Assembly: GCA_963838205.1 (NCBI GenBank)
Contig: CAWIQF010000011.1
Location: 1 to 64,000, forward strand
Direction: 5' to 3'
Length of the DNA stretch: 64,000 nt
Source: CAIVVT01 sp963838205
GTDB taxonomy: Bacteria > Acidobacteriota > Terriglobia > Bryobacterales > Bryobacteraceae
Part shown: piece by piece, positions 17,761-26,302 of the stretch
Layout: each line of letters opens with the position of its first letter
How positions within the stretch are numbered: position 1 is the first letter of the stretch
Program-made: the position numbers and the translations under genes
The notes under the pieces: generated by a model
The model's database searches: none
What the model was told of the DNA's origin: nothing
Seen by the model: only the letters and a program-made list of their open reading frames with translations

Positions 17761-18648
17761 TCACCGTTGACCGTCGCCTTTTGGCTTCCACTCCCGCGCC
17801 AGACGCTGCGCCTCGGCGATCTGCTGGGCGGTCATCTTCGCGGCAAGGCGGTCCCGTTGATCGGCGTACTTCTTTTGGTCCTCACCGCCGGCGCGCGAAG
17901 CCGCAAGGTTCATCCACATGTATGCTTGCACATAGTCCTTCGGCGCTCCGAGGCCCTTGTAATACCTTTCGCCGAGGATGAACTGACCGTCCGCGTACCC
18001 CTGGTCGGCGGCTTTCCGGTACCAGCGGACGGCCTCGGCGTGGTCCCGTGACACTCCGAAATCTAGTTCATACATGGAGCCGAGGCTGAACTGACAGTGG
18101 GCGTTCCCCTGGTCGGCGCCTTTGCGGTACCAGCGGACGGCCTCGGCGTAGTCCTTCGGGACTCCGAGACCTAGTTCATACTTGGTGCCGAGGCTGAACT
18201 GAGCGTCAGCCTTTCCTTGTTCCGCGGCTTTCAGGTCCCAGCGGGCGGCCTCGGCGTAGTCCTGTGAGACTCCGCGGCCAAGGTCATACATGAAACCGAG
18301 GCGGCTTTGAGCTTCCGCCATCCCCTGGTCGGCGGCTTTCCGGTACCAGCGCACGGCCTCGGCGTAGTCCTGTGAGACTCCGCGGCCATGGTCATACATG
18401 ATGCCGAGGCTCCACTGACCTTTCGCGTTCCCCTGGTCAGCGGCTTTGCGGAACCAGCGGACGGCCTCGGCGGAGTCTTGAGGCACCATTTCGCCCGTGT
18501 CATATATCGCGCCAAGCGCGAGTTGAGCTGACGCATCGCCCATTTCGGCGGCTTGGCGCGCCTCGCTGAGGGGGGCATTCTTGCATCCGATTAGCAGGAT
18601 CGCAGCTACGCAAGCTGTCAGTCGCGCGATTCTCCAGAGTGGTTTCAT
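17761..18648 (-). CDS. Sel1-repeat lipoprotein
   Basis: A 295-residue protein with a lipoprotein signal (TACVAAILLIGC, lipobox LIGC at about residues 19-22), so probably anchored in a membrane facing the periplasm. Six Sel1-like repeats of 36 residues follow (for example AADQGNAKGQWSLGIMYDHG and GVSQDYAEAVRWYRK), then a short charged helical tail (TAQQIAEAQRLAREWKPK). Sel1 repeats form a superhelix for protein-protein contacts. The start at 18648 is chosen because the signal follows it directly; upstream in-frame ATGs encode no sensible N-terminus. Partner unknown. Confidence 0.9.
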   Translation of the reverse strand: MKPLWRIARLTACVAAILLIGCKNAPLSEARQAAEMGDASAQLALGAIYDTGEMVPQDSAEAVRWFRKAADQGNAKGQWSLGIMYDHGRGVSQDYAEAVRWYRKAADQGMAEAQSRLGFMYDLGRGVSQDYAEAARWDLKAAEQGKADAQFSLGTKYELGLGVPKDYAEAVRWYRKGADQGNAHCQFSLGSMYELDFGVSRDHAEAVRWYRKAADQGYADGQFILGERYYKGLGAPKDYVQAYMWMNLAASRAGGEDQKKYADQRDRLAAKMTAQQIAEAQRLAREWKPKGDGQR

Positions 18649-18813
18649 TCCATCAGCCTCCGATACCTGAGGTCCGCCTGCCGTGATTGTAGCGCCACCT
18701 TCGGGTAAGAAACTACGTTGATCCGCGGTCACGGATAGGCGGAAGCGCCACGGTGCGAAGGAGGCCATCCCCCCGCGCGCACGCTACGGTTCCCGGATAA
18801 TGAAAATGGCTCC

Positions 18814-20286
18814 GTGGCGGCGAAACTCACTTATTTGGAAGAACTCGTGCGGCGCGCGCGCCATCGCGCCAGTGTGCAGATCATCGCCGCGGGCGCGTTC
18901 CAGGCACTGACGGCCGCGCTGGTGGCCGCCGCCGTGATGCTGATCGTTGGCACGAACCTGGTCGCCTGGTATCTGCCGCTGATTGTCTTCGCGGTGGCGT
19001 TGAGTACAATCCTGTGGATCCGTCGCCGCGCGCTGCCTCACGAATACGACACGGCCCAACGCCTCGACTCGCTGCTGCAGCTCGGCGATCTGCTCTCGTC
19101 GGCCTGGTATGCCGCGCGCCGCGCGCCCACGGCCCGCCTCGCTCCGGCGCTGCTGCAGGAGGCTGAATCGGCGGCCCGGCTCGCCCGACCCGGGCCGGCG
19201 CTGCGCTGGCGTTGGCCGCGCCAGGCACGCTGGACCGGCGCGCTGGCGCTGGCTGTGCTGGCGCTTTTCTTCCTGCGCTTCGGCATTTTGCGCACGCTGG
19301 ACCTGCGCGCATCCGTGGTCCCGATGGTGTTCGATACCTTCAGCGGACAGGCGGCCACCAATGCCAAAAAGCAGTCGGCCGCCGCGAAGCTGCCGCAGCC
19401 GTTTGACATTGGAGTGGACGCACCGGGCGACCGCGTTGAGAAGCTTCCCGGCGACGAACTTTTGAAGGACTACGAAGTCGCTGGCCAGACGGATGCGGGC
19501 AAGCCGGGGAACGCTCTGAGCCCCAACCCGCAGTCGCGGGAAGCGCCTGGCCAGATGGATTCGCCCGACGATCCCAGCGAGAACGTCAACCTGCCGGAAG
19601 GCGCGCAAGGGGCCTCGAGCGGCGCCAACGATCGGAAGTCGAACGACGTGAAAGGCCCGCGTAAAGCGGCCTCGCGCCCGCCCGACAAACCGAATGGTCT
19701 GCTCGATAAAATGCGCGACGCGCTGGCCAGCCTGATGGAGAAAATGAAGCTCAACGGCACCGCCGGCGAGAGCCCGCAAAACGCGGCGGCGCTGGAAGGC
19801 CAGAAGCAGCCAGGGCAGCGTAAACCGGGCGAGAAAGGCAATCCCAGCCCCGGCAAACCGCAGGCCGGCGACCCGCGCGGCCAGGAGTCCGAGGAGCAGG
19901 CCGATTCCTCGCAGGCGGGCCAGAATTCGCAGTCCGATTCATCCTTGCAGCCGGGCGCCGAGCAGCAGCGCAGCGGCGCCGGCAAGCAGGACGGCGACAA
20001 GAACACGGAGCTCGCCGAGCAAGCCCAGGCCATGGGCAAGCTCTCCGAATTGATCGGCAAGCGGAGCCTGAATGTGCAGGGCGAAATGATGGTCGAAGTG
20101 GAAAAAAGCAGCAACCCGCAGCTCCGCACGCCGTACCTGAACCGCGGCGCCACGCATGCCGAAGCGGGCGGCGATCTGAGCCGCGACGAGGTCCCGCTGC
20201 GGCACCAGGATTTCGTCCGGCGCTACTACGAGACGCTGCGGCGCGAGCCCGACAGCCTGCCTCCGGCGGCGCAAAAAGCACACTGA
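18814..20286 (+). CDS. Membrane protein with long disordered Gln/Ser/Pro linker
   Basis: A 490-residue protein from GTG at 18814. Residues about 20-70 contain two membrane segments (IIAAGAFQALTAALVAAAVM, then YLPLIVFAVALSTILWI), and a third follows at about residues 140-160 (GALALAVLALFFLRFGIL). Residues 200-420 are low-complexity, rich in Gly, Gln, Ser, Pro and Lys. The last 30 residues return to ordered sequence with VPLRHQDFVRRYYETLRR, which looks like a conserved C-terminal motif. The layout recalls acidobacterial proteins encoded near MoxR/Bat-type genes, but those are not present here. Function unknown. Confidence 0.72.
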   Translation: MAAKLTYLEELVRRARHRASVQIIAAGAFQALTAALVAAAVMLIVGTNLVAWYLPLIVFAVALSTILWIRRRALPHEYDTAQRLDSLLQLGDLLSSAWYAARRAPTARLAPALLQEAESAARLARPGPALRWRWPRQARWTGALALAVLALFFLRFGILRTLDLRASVVPMVFDTFSGQAATNAKKQSAAAKLPQPFDIGVDAPGDRVEKLPGDELLKDYEVAGQTDAGKPGNALSPNPQSREAPGQMDSPDDPSENVNLPEGAQGASSGANDRKSNDVKGPRKAASRPPDKPNGLLDKMRDALASLMEKMKLNGTAGESPQNAAALEGQKQPGQRKPGEKGNPSPGKPQAGDPRGQESEEQADSSQAGQNSQSDSSLQPGAEQQRSGAGKQDGDKNTELAEQAQAMGKLSELIGKRSLNVQGEMMVEVEKSSNPQLRTPYLNRGATHAEAGGDLSRDEVPLRHQDFVRRYYETLRREPDSLPPAAQKAH

Positions 20287-20301
20287 AATCACCGTGATTT
20301 C
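20285..20301. terminator. Perfect palindrome at the end of the membrane protein gene
   Basis: gaaatcaccgtgatttc is an 8+1+8 palindrome overlapping the stop codon at 20284-20286. The loop is tight and no T-tract follows directly, so it may be a weak terminator, an RNA 3' hairpin or a protein site. Confidence 0.35.
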
Positions 20302-20580
20302 CGCTCGGCGCAATGTGCAGAAAATTTAGATAAGTCCTTTAGAAAACCATAGATACGCGGAACCGCAAAAACACCGCGAAACACCATGTTTTTCCCGCGT
20401 AAACACGGTGTTGTCACGGTCCAATCACGCGCGGCGCACGGTGGAACTTCGATCCGCGCGCCGCAGACTGGCGAGATTTACTGACCCTCTTCAATCGTGA
20501 CAGCGCCCGCAAGATCATCAGGAAGCGGCCGGCGAAAACGGCCTCTTCGCGCAGATGGAAGAAGCCACGAAGTTGTACAA

Positions 20581-20607
20581 TTGAATGCCGAAAATCCGTT
20601 GTATACT
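20581..20607 (+). promoter_or_regulatory. Possible sigma-70-type promoter for the FAD monooxygenase
   Basis: TTGAAT at 20581-20586 and TATACT at 20602-20607 lie 15 bases apart, about 30 bases before the start codon. The -10 is a good match but spacing is short. The 20302-20580 stretch before it holds no gene I can support. Confidence 0.35.
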
Positions 20608-20636
20608 CGGGTCGGCGAAAGGAGCAGGCTGTTCCC

Positions 20637-21968
20637 ATGTTCGGTGACAAACCTCCCGAAGTTCTGATCGCCGGCGCCGGGCCGGTGGGTCTGTTTACGG
20701 CGCTGGCGCTGGCGCGGCGCGGGGTGACGGTGCGCATCGTCGATACGGGCGTATGGGCCTGCACGCACAGCTACGCGCTGGCGCTTCAGCCGCAGTCGCT
20801 GCCGCTATTTGACGAGCTGGGCCTGTACGACCGCGTGATGCACAACTGCTATCGCGTGAATTCCATGGTCCTGGCCGATGCGGGCGGACCGCGGGCGCGC
20901 ATCGCGCTCAACGCAGGCGACCCCAAGCAGTGCCTGGCGGTGCTGCGGCAGGATGTTCTGGAGAGCCTGCTGGAGCGCGCCCTGGGCGAGCACGGCATCC
21001 AGGTGGACTGGCGCCGGGAGGTCGCGCGGTTGGAACAGGGCGCGGGCAGCGTGCGCACCGGGATCGACCATTTTGAGAAGGAGTCGCGCGGCTACGTCAT
21101 CGCCCATACCGAATGGGTGGTGGCTGGCTCGTCGACGACCGAAGTGCCGTACGTGGTCGGCGCCGACGGCTACAACTCGCGCGTGCGGCGCGCCTTGGAT
21201 TACGATTTTCCCGAGGTCGGCCGGGCGCAGTATTACGCCGTGTTCGAGTGCAGCACCGACGCCGATCTGCAGAACGAAATGACGGTCGTGCTGGGCGAGA
21301 AGACGGCCGATGTGCTGTGGCCGCTGCCGGGCGGAGATTGCCGTTGGAGCTTCCTGCTGCCTGGCCATTCCGATCCCCAAACGGAAGAGATCAAGGATGT
21401 TCTGGCCAACTCCGGCTTCGGCCACTTCCCCACCGAGCGCCTGAAGGACCGGGTGTTCCGCGGCGAGGGCAGCCGGGATGAGCTGCTGAGCGATGACAAC
21501 CTGCGGCGGCTTACAGTCGAGCGCGCGCCGTGGTTCAAGGCCAAAATCAACGCGGTGAAGTGGCGCACCGTCGTGCGCTTCGAGCGGCGACTGGCCACGG
21601 GCTTCGGCCACGGCCGGCTGTGGCTGGCGGGCGACTCCGCGCACCTCACCGGGCCGGTCGGCATTCAGAGCATGAACGCCGGTCTGGCCGAAGGCCACGA
21701 TCTGGCAGTGGCGCTGGCCGCGGTGCTTAGAGACGGCGCGCCGCCGTCGATTCTGGACGCTTACGGCCAGCGTTGGCTGGGCGTATGGAGGGAATTGCAA
21801 GGCCAGACGCTGGCTCTGAAAGCAGGCCCTTCGCCGCATCCGTGGGTCGTTGCGCACGCCAAGGATTTGCTCTCCTGCCTGCCGGCCTACGGGCCGGCGC
21901 TGGGCGCGATGGCGGGCCAGATTGGCCTGGCGACGGCGGCGGTGCAGGAGGCGGGCGAGGCTGGTTAG
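20637..21968 (+). CDS. FAD-dependent aromatic-ring-hydroxylase-like monooxygenase
   Basis: A 443-residue flavoprotein of the PheA/TfdB/UbiH-like group, which usually hydroxylates aromatic substrates using NAD(P)H and oxygen. The FAD ADP-binding motif is VLIAGAGPVGLFTALALARRG at residues 9-29, the central motif VPYVVGADGYNSRVRRAL near residue 180, and the second FAD motif GRLWLAGDSAHLTGPVGIQS near residue 325 (GD contacts the ribose). GGAG lies about 12 bases before the ATG. It is transcribed alone and converges on the fucosidase. Substrate unknown; geranylgeranyl-reductase-like roles are less likely. Confidence 0.88.
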   Translation: MFGDKPPEVLIAGAGPVGLFTALALARRGVTVRIVDTGVWACTHSYALALQPQSLPLFDELGLYDRVMHNCYRVNSMVLADAGGPRARIALNAGDPKQCLAVLRQDVLESLLERALGEHGIQVDWRREVARLEQGAGSVRTGIDHFEKESRGYVIAHTEWVVAGSSTTEVPYVVGADGYNSRVRRALDYDFPEVGRAQYYAVFECSTDADLQNEMTVVLGEKTADVLWPLPGGDCRWSFLLPGHSDPQTEEIKDVLANSGFGHFPTERLKDRVFRGEGSRDELLSDDNLRRLTVERAPWFKAKINAVKWRTVVRFERRLATGFGHGRLWLAGDSAHLTGPVGIQSMNAGLAEGHDLAVALAAVLRDGAPPSILDAYGQRWLGVWRELQGQTLALKAGPSPHPWVVAHAKDLLSCLPAYGPALGAMAGQIGLATAAVQEAGEAG

Positions 21969-21988
21969 CGGTTCGACGCGGAGACAAC

Positions 21989-22022
21989 CAGAGCCGACCG
22001 CTGCCTCACGGCCGCGGCTCTG
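21989..22022. terminator. Hairpin between convergent genes, REP-like
   Basis: cagagccg (21989-21996) pairs with cggctctg (22015-22022). It sits between the stop codons of the monooxygenase and the fucosidase, so it could end transcription both ways. Its core resembles the hairpin at 26185-26219, suggesting a dispersed repeat family. Confidence 0.55.
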
Positions 22023-22043
22023 ATCACACAAGCGCGGGCGGCC

Positions 22044-23615
22044 TCAGGCGCCGGTGATTTTGAAGGTCACGGCCTCGGGCGGCAGGGCTGGTTTCTGGGC
22101 TGGCAGTTCGATGCGCAGGCCGGTTTCGTCCTGCTTGAATTGCAGGCCACCCTCGAAGCCGAGCAGTTCGACGTGCTGCACCTTGCGCGGATTCTGCGGG
22201 CTCTTCGTGCCCAGCGGCTCGATCAGGACCGATTGCTCGGGAACACCCATGCAGAAGGCGAACAGGGTCTCGCCTTTCTTTGTGAAGCGCACGTCGGCGG
22301 CGGAGAGATCCTTGCGCTGGTTCTCGTTGAAATGCATCGTATCGCCTGCGGTCTTCGCCGCCGGGGCGGCGTTCGTGCCATAGATTTTCCAGGGCCTGGT
22401 CGAGTAAATGCCTTCGCTGTTGACGGCCATCCAGCGGGTGACGCCTGTGAGCACGTTCATTTCGTCGGCATCGATCTCGCCCTTCGAATTCAGCGGGAAA
22501 TTGAGCATCAGGTTGCCGTTGCGGCTGACGATATCCACGAGCAAATCGATCACGATTTTGGCGGTCTTATACTTCTGGCCTTTGTTGTAGTGCCACTGGC
22601 CGACGCAGGTGTCGGTCTGCCAGGGCCTGGGCCAGATGGTGTCCACCAGGCCGCGTTCGATGTCGAGTACGCACGTGCCGACTTCGGAGTCTTCGCGGCG
22701 CTTGCTGGTGTAGACCGATTGCGGCACGCCGCCGTGCTTGCGTGCGCTCAGGTTGTACTGGTGTGCCACCAGCGAGAGGCCGTATTCCTCGAAGAAAATG
22801 GGGCCGTCGATGTACATCAGGTCGGGCTCGTAGTGGTCGATCAGGTCCTTGATGCGGTCGAAGTAGCGGCGCTTCCAGACTGTGGGCACGTTGACCGGGC
22901 TCCACAGATCTTCTTCGCCTTTGGCGTTGCGCGGCACCTCGTGCGTTTCATGATAGAGCGACCAATTGGCGGAATTGGCGCCGTCGTAGGGCACCCCGGC
23001 GAGGGGACCGAGCGTGTCGGCACGATGGGAGGTCTGGAACCAGTGGTAGCTGACGGCGAGGTGTTCGCTAACGGCGAACTTCAGCCCGTTGAGCCGCGCA
23101 GCCGCGGCGAACAGACCGACGATGTCCTTCTTCGGACCGTTGGCGGCGGCATTCCAATAGGGCTGGAACTTCGAGTTCCACAGGTCGAAATTGTCGTGAT
23201 GCACGCCCATGCTGCAGAAGTATTTGGCGCCGGCTTTGCGGTATAGCTCCAGGAGGTAGTTGGCGTCGAAGTTCTCGCCGCGCCAGGCGAGCGCGAGTTC
23301 CTTGTAGCCGACCTTCGAGGGATGGCCGTAGGTGGCCAGATGTTGCTTGTATTGGGGCGAGCCTTCCTGATACATGGCGCGGGCGTACCAGTCGCCGAAT
23401 TCGGCGCTGGACTGCGGACCCCAGTGGGCCCAGATGCCGAATTTGGCATCGCGATACCAGTCGGGGATGCGGTAGTCGCGGAGCGATTCGCGGGTGCCTT
23501 TGAAGGGGCCGGGAGCGATTTCGAGGGCTTCCGCGGAAGGCTGCGCCGAGGCGCGTCGCAGGGCCGGAGCGGCGGCGGCGAGAACGCCGAGGGCTTGGCG
23601 GCGGCTGATGATCAT
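22044..23615 (-). CDS. GH29 alpha-L-fucosidase, exported
   Basis: Releases alpha-linked L-fucose from glycans. The 523-residue product has a Tat-type signal (SRRQALGVLAAAAPAL). The GH29 barrel shows KFGIWAHWGPQSSAEFGDWYAR near residues 58-80, AKYFCSMGVHHDNFDLW near 130, and HYEPDLMYIDGP near 262, where Asp of YIDG is the expected nucleophile. IVSRNGNLMLNFPLNSKGEID near 360 is also typical. The C-terminal 90 residues form a small beta domain. It is divergent from the aldo/keto reductase gene, about 390 bases away. The acid/base residue cannot be assigned with certainty, as usual in this family. Confidence 0.92.
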   Translation of the reverse strand: MIISRRQALGVLAAAAPALRRASAQPSAEALEIAPGPFKGTRESLRDYRIPDWYRDAKFGIWAHWGPQSSAEFGDWYARAMYQEGSPQYKQHLATYGHPSKVGYKELALAWRGENFDANYLLELYRKAGAKYFCSMGVHHDNFDLWNSKFQPYWNAAANGPKKDIVGLFAAAARLNGLKFAVSEHLAVSYHWFQTSHRADTLGPLAGVPYDGANSANWSLYHETHEVPRNAKGEEDLWSPVNVPTVWKRRYFDRIKDLIDHYEPDLMYIDGPIFFEEYGLSLVAHQYNLSARKHGGVPQSVYTSKRREDSEVGTCVLDIERGLVDTIWPRPWQTDTCVGQWHYNKGQKYKTAKIVIDLLVDIVSRNGNLMLNFPLNSKGEIDADEMNVLTGVTRWMAVNSEGIYSTRPWKIYGTNAAPAAKTAGDTMHFNENQRKDLSAADVRFTKKGETLFAFCMGVPEQSVLIEPLGTKSPQNPRKVQHVELLGFEGGLQFKQDETGLRIELPAQKPALPPEAVTFKITGA

Positions 23616-23808
23616 GGAAGGAACTCCTGTCGTGAGGGCATGTAAGACGCCGGCAAGGTTGCCGAGAAGAAGCGTTGCCTGGCGCGGTGCGAAGGCAGTC
23701 AGCGGTGACTCTATCGCGCGGCGGAGGAGGTGTCAAGCCGCGGTTGTATATCATTGATTGGTGGTTACGCAATGCCATAGCAGCTCGTGGTAATAATCGG
23801 CGTGGCCC

Positions 23809-23900
23809 AAAAGGCCGGGACAGTCACCATTTTTCGCGGGAGTTCGTTTTCAATCCAAAGGAGATCCTTCGAGCGAAAAGCGGTGACTGTCCCGCTTTTT
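23809..23900. repeat. Inverted REP-like pair with GGGACAGTCACC arms
   Basis: GGGACAGTCACC at 23817-23828 is repeated in exact inverse as ggtgactgtccc at 23882-23893, each arm flanked outside by A/T runs (aaaaggcc before, gcttttt after). The 53-base interior is AT-richer. This has the form of a REP doublet mobilised by REP-associated transposases; none is encoded here. It occupies much of the 23616-24006 gap. Confidence 0.7.
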
Positions 23901-24006
23901 GGTCGCGGAGCACTTCTACCACGGGCTGATAGGATGGCGGGGTTTGGCTAAACGTTTTTTGCGGCAGACCGCGGCGTAATCCGATTAGAGAAGGGGGCAG
24001 AACAGA

Positions 24007-25044
24007 GTGAACGGTGCGAAGCGGGAGCCGGCGGCGGATGGCGTGGATCCTCGCCTGGTTCCGAAAAGACGGCTGGCGAGCGGCGCATTGATGCCGGCCA
24101 TCGGGCTGGGCACGTTCGGTTCGGACCACGTTTCACCGGACGCGGTGGCCGCGGCCGTGATGGGCGCGGCGGCGGTCGGGTATCGGCATTTCGACTGCGC
24201 CTCGGTCTACGGCAACGAAGAGCGCGTGGGCGCGGCGCTGGGTGCGGTTATGGAGGCCGGGATCCGGCGCGAGGAGCTGTGGATTGTTTCGAAATTGTGG
24301 AACGACAAGCATGGCGCAGGGGACGTCGAGGGGTCGTGCCGGCGATCGCTGGCGGACCTGCGGCTGGATTACCTGGACATGTACCTGGTGCACTGGCCGT
24401 TTCCGAATTTCCATCCGCCGGGGTGCAGCGTGGAGTCGCGCAGCCCGGACGCGCAGCCGTATATCCACGCGAATTTCATGCGGACCTGGCGGCAGATGGA
24501 ACAGTTGGTGGACGCGGGGCTGACGCGGCACATCGGCACGTCGAACATGACGATCCCGAAGCTGAAGCTGCTGCTCGGGGACGCGCGCATCCGGCCGGCG
24601 GTGAATGAAATGGAATTGCACCCGCATTTCCAGCAGCCGGAGTTGTTCGAATTCGTGCGGGCGCAGGGGATCGAGCCGGTGGGCTATTGTCCGGTGGGGT
24701 CGCCCGCGCGGCCGGAGCGCGATCGCACGCCCGAGGACACGGTGGATATCGAGGATCCGGTGATCGCGCGGATCGCCCTGCGGCTGGGCGTGCATCCGGC
24801 GGTGGTGTGCGTGCAATGGGCCGTGCAGCGAGGGCAGACGCCGATTCCGTTTTCCACGAAGCGTGCGCATTACCTGGGTAATTTGAAAAGCACCGTGAGC
24901 GCGCCGTTGACGGACGAGGAGATGCGGGCGATCGCGGGCATCGATAGAGAATGCCGGCTGATCAAGGGGCAGGTGTTCCTGTGGAAGGACGGGCAGACGT
25001 GGGAAGATCTGTGGGACCCGAGCGGCGAGATCACGCCGCCGTAG
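24007..25044 (+). CDS. Aldo/keto reductase
   Basis: A 345-residue NADPH-dependent reductase of the AKR superfamily. The tetrad is visible: Asp and Tyr in FDCASVYGNEE near residues 63-70, Lys in WIVSKLWND near 95, and His in YLVHWPFPNF near 130. The cofactor-binding C-terminal part has QTPIPFSTKRAHYLGNL near 280. The GTG at 24007 gives about 28 residues before the first strand. It is followed after 26 bases by a zinc alcohol dehydrogenase, so the two probably act on the same sugar or polyol. The divergent fucosidase suggests a fucose or deoxysugar route, which is inference. Confidence 0.9.
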   Translation: MNGAKREPAADGVDPRLVPKRRLASGALMPAIGLGTFGSDHVSPDAVAAAVMGAAAVGYRHFDCASVYGNEERVGAALGAVMEAGIRREELWIVSKLWNDKHGAGDVEGSCRRSLADLRLDYLDMYLVHWPFPNFHPPGCSVESRSPDAQPYIHANFMRTWRQMEQLVDAGLTRHIGTSNMTIPKLKLLLGDARIRPAVNEMELHPHFQQPELFEFVRAQGIEPVGYCPVGSPARPERDRTPEDTVDIEDPVIARIALRLGVHPAVVCVQWAVQRGQTPIPFSTKRAHYLGNLKSTVSAPLTDEEMRAIAGIDRECRLIKGQVFLWKDGQTWEDLWDPSGEITPP

Positions 25045-25070
25045 CCGATCAGGCAGAGAGGGACGAAGCG

Positions 25071-26156
25071 ATGAGCGAGACGCCAATTCAGAAAAAAATG
25101 CAGGGCGCGTACCTGCCCGGCGACAGCACGACGGTGTTGAAAGAAGTCGCGGTGGCGGAACCGGGCCACGGCGAGGTGCTGCTGCGGATGAAGGCTTCGA
25201 CGATTTGCGGTTCCGACATCCGCTGCATTTATCACGAGCACCTCGGCAAAGGCCCGGAGGGTTACCAGGGCGTGATCGCCGGGCACGAGCCGTGCGGGCA
25301 GATTGTTAAAACGGGGCCGGGCTGCCGGCGCTTCGGCGTGGGCGACCGCGTGATTGTGTATCACATTTCCGGTTGCGGCGTGTGCAACGACTGCCGGCGC
25401 GGGTACATGATTTCGTGCACCAGCGAAAAGTACCGGCGGGCGTACGGCTGGCAGCGCGACGGAGGGATGGCCGATTATCTGCTGGCCGAAGAGAAGGACC
25501 TCATCTATCTGCCGGACGAGCTGAGCTACACCGACGGCGCGCAGGTGGCGTGCGGCTTCGGCACGGTTTACGAAGGCCTCATGAAGATTGGGATCAGCGG
25601 CAACGACACGGTGCTGATCACGGGTCTGGGCCCGGTGGGACTGGCGACGGGCGCGTTGTGCCGCAAGCTGGGCGCGCATCGGATTATCGGGATCGACGTA
25701 ATCGAGGAGCGGCTACAACTGGCGCTGGATCTGAAGCTGTGCGATGAGGTGCTGAGGTCGGGCGCGGACAATGTCGGCGAAGTGCGGCAACTGACGGGCG
25801 GCCACGGCGTGGAGCGCGCGGTGGATTGTTCGGCCAACGACGCGGCGCGCGCGACGGCGATTCGCGCCACGCGCAAGTGGGGCAGAATCGTGATGCTGGG
25901 CGAGGGCGGCCGCGTCGAATTCAACCCGTCGCCGGACATCATTCACGATCAGAAGACGATTTTCGGATCGTGGGTCACGTCGACTTGGTTGATGGAGGAA
26001 TTGGTCGAGCGGCTGGTGAGTTGGGGGCTGCATCCGGAGGCGCTGGTGACGCACCGGTTTGCGCTGGAGCATGTGGACCAGGCCTACTCTTTGATGGCCG
26101 GGGGACGGTGCGGCAAGGTGGCGGTGTGTTTTGACGAGGAATTGAAGACGCGGTAG
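25071..26156 (+). CDS. Zinc-dependent medium-chain alcohol dehydrogenase
   Basis: A 361-residue MDR-family dehydrogenase. The catalytic zinc site is ICGSD (Cys near residue 45) with AGHEPCG (His-Glu near 72); the structural zinc site is four Cys in CGVCNDCRRGYMISC near 100-114. The NAD(P)-binding motif is VLITGLGPVGLATGALCRKLG near 182. The ATG at 25071 has GAGAGGGA about 8 bases upstream. It is the second gene of an operon with the aldo/keto reductase and probably oxidises a polyol or sugar acid. The downstream REP-like hairpin may end the transcript. Confidence 0.92.
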   Translation: MSETPIQKKMQGAYLPGDSTTVLKEVAVAEPGHGEVLLRMKASTICGSDIRCIYHEHLGKGPEGYQGVIAGHEPCGQIVKTGPGCRRFGVGDRVIVYHISGCGVCNDCRRGYMISCTSEKYRRAYGWQRDGGMADYLLAEEKDLIYLPDELSYTDGAQVACGFGTVYEGLMKIGISGNDTVLITGLGPVGLATGALCRKLGAHRIIGIDVIEERLQLALDLKLCDEVLRSGADNVGEVRQLTGGHGVERAVDCSANDAARATAIRATRKWGRIVMLGEGGRVEFNPSPDIIHDQKTIFGSWVTSTWLMEELVERLVSWGLHPEALVTHRFALEHVDQAYSLMAGGRCGKVAVCFDEELKTR

Positions 26157-26184
26157 CGGCGTGAGTTGGAAGTGCGTTTTGAAA

Positions 26185-26219
26185 ACCGAAGCAACCGCTC
26201 CCTTTGGTCACGGCTCGGT
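26185..26219. repeat. REP-like hairpin after the alcohol dehydrogenase
   Basis: accga (26185-26189) pairs with tcggt (26215-26219) around an inner imperfect stem containing accgctccctttggtcacgg. Order and sequence resemble the element at 21989-22022 (shared accgct.cct and cggctc), so both are probably copies of one dispersed hairpin family. Confidence 0.5.
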
Positions 26220-26302
26220 AATCGAATGAAATCACCGCCAGGCCGCTCAAAATCAAAAGAGACCGTTTACGTTGTGCGGGCGTGACCTTTATCAGAGTGC
26301 CG

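Noticed and set aside
17761..18600. 108-bp periodic similarity that might be a CRISPR or satellite
   Set aside because: The period matches the 36-residue Sel1 repeat, so coding explains it.
22140..23246. 369-codon plus-strand frame
   Set aside because: It lies fully antisense to the GH29 gene and has composition typical of a GC-rich shadow frame.
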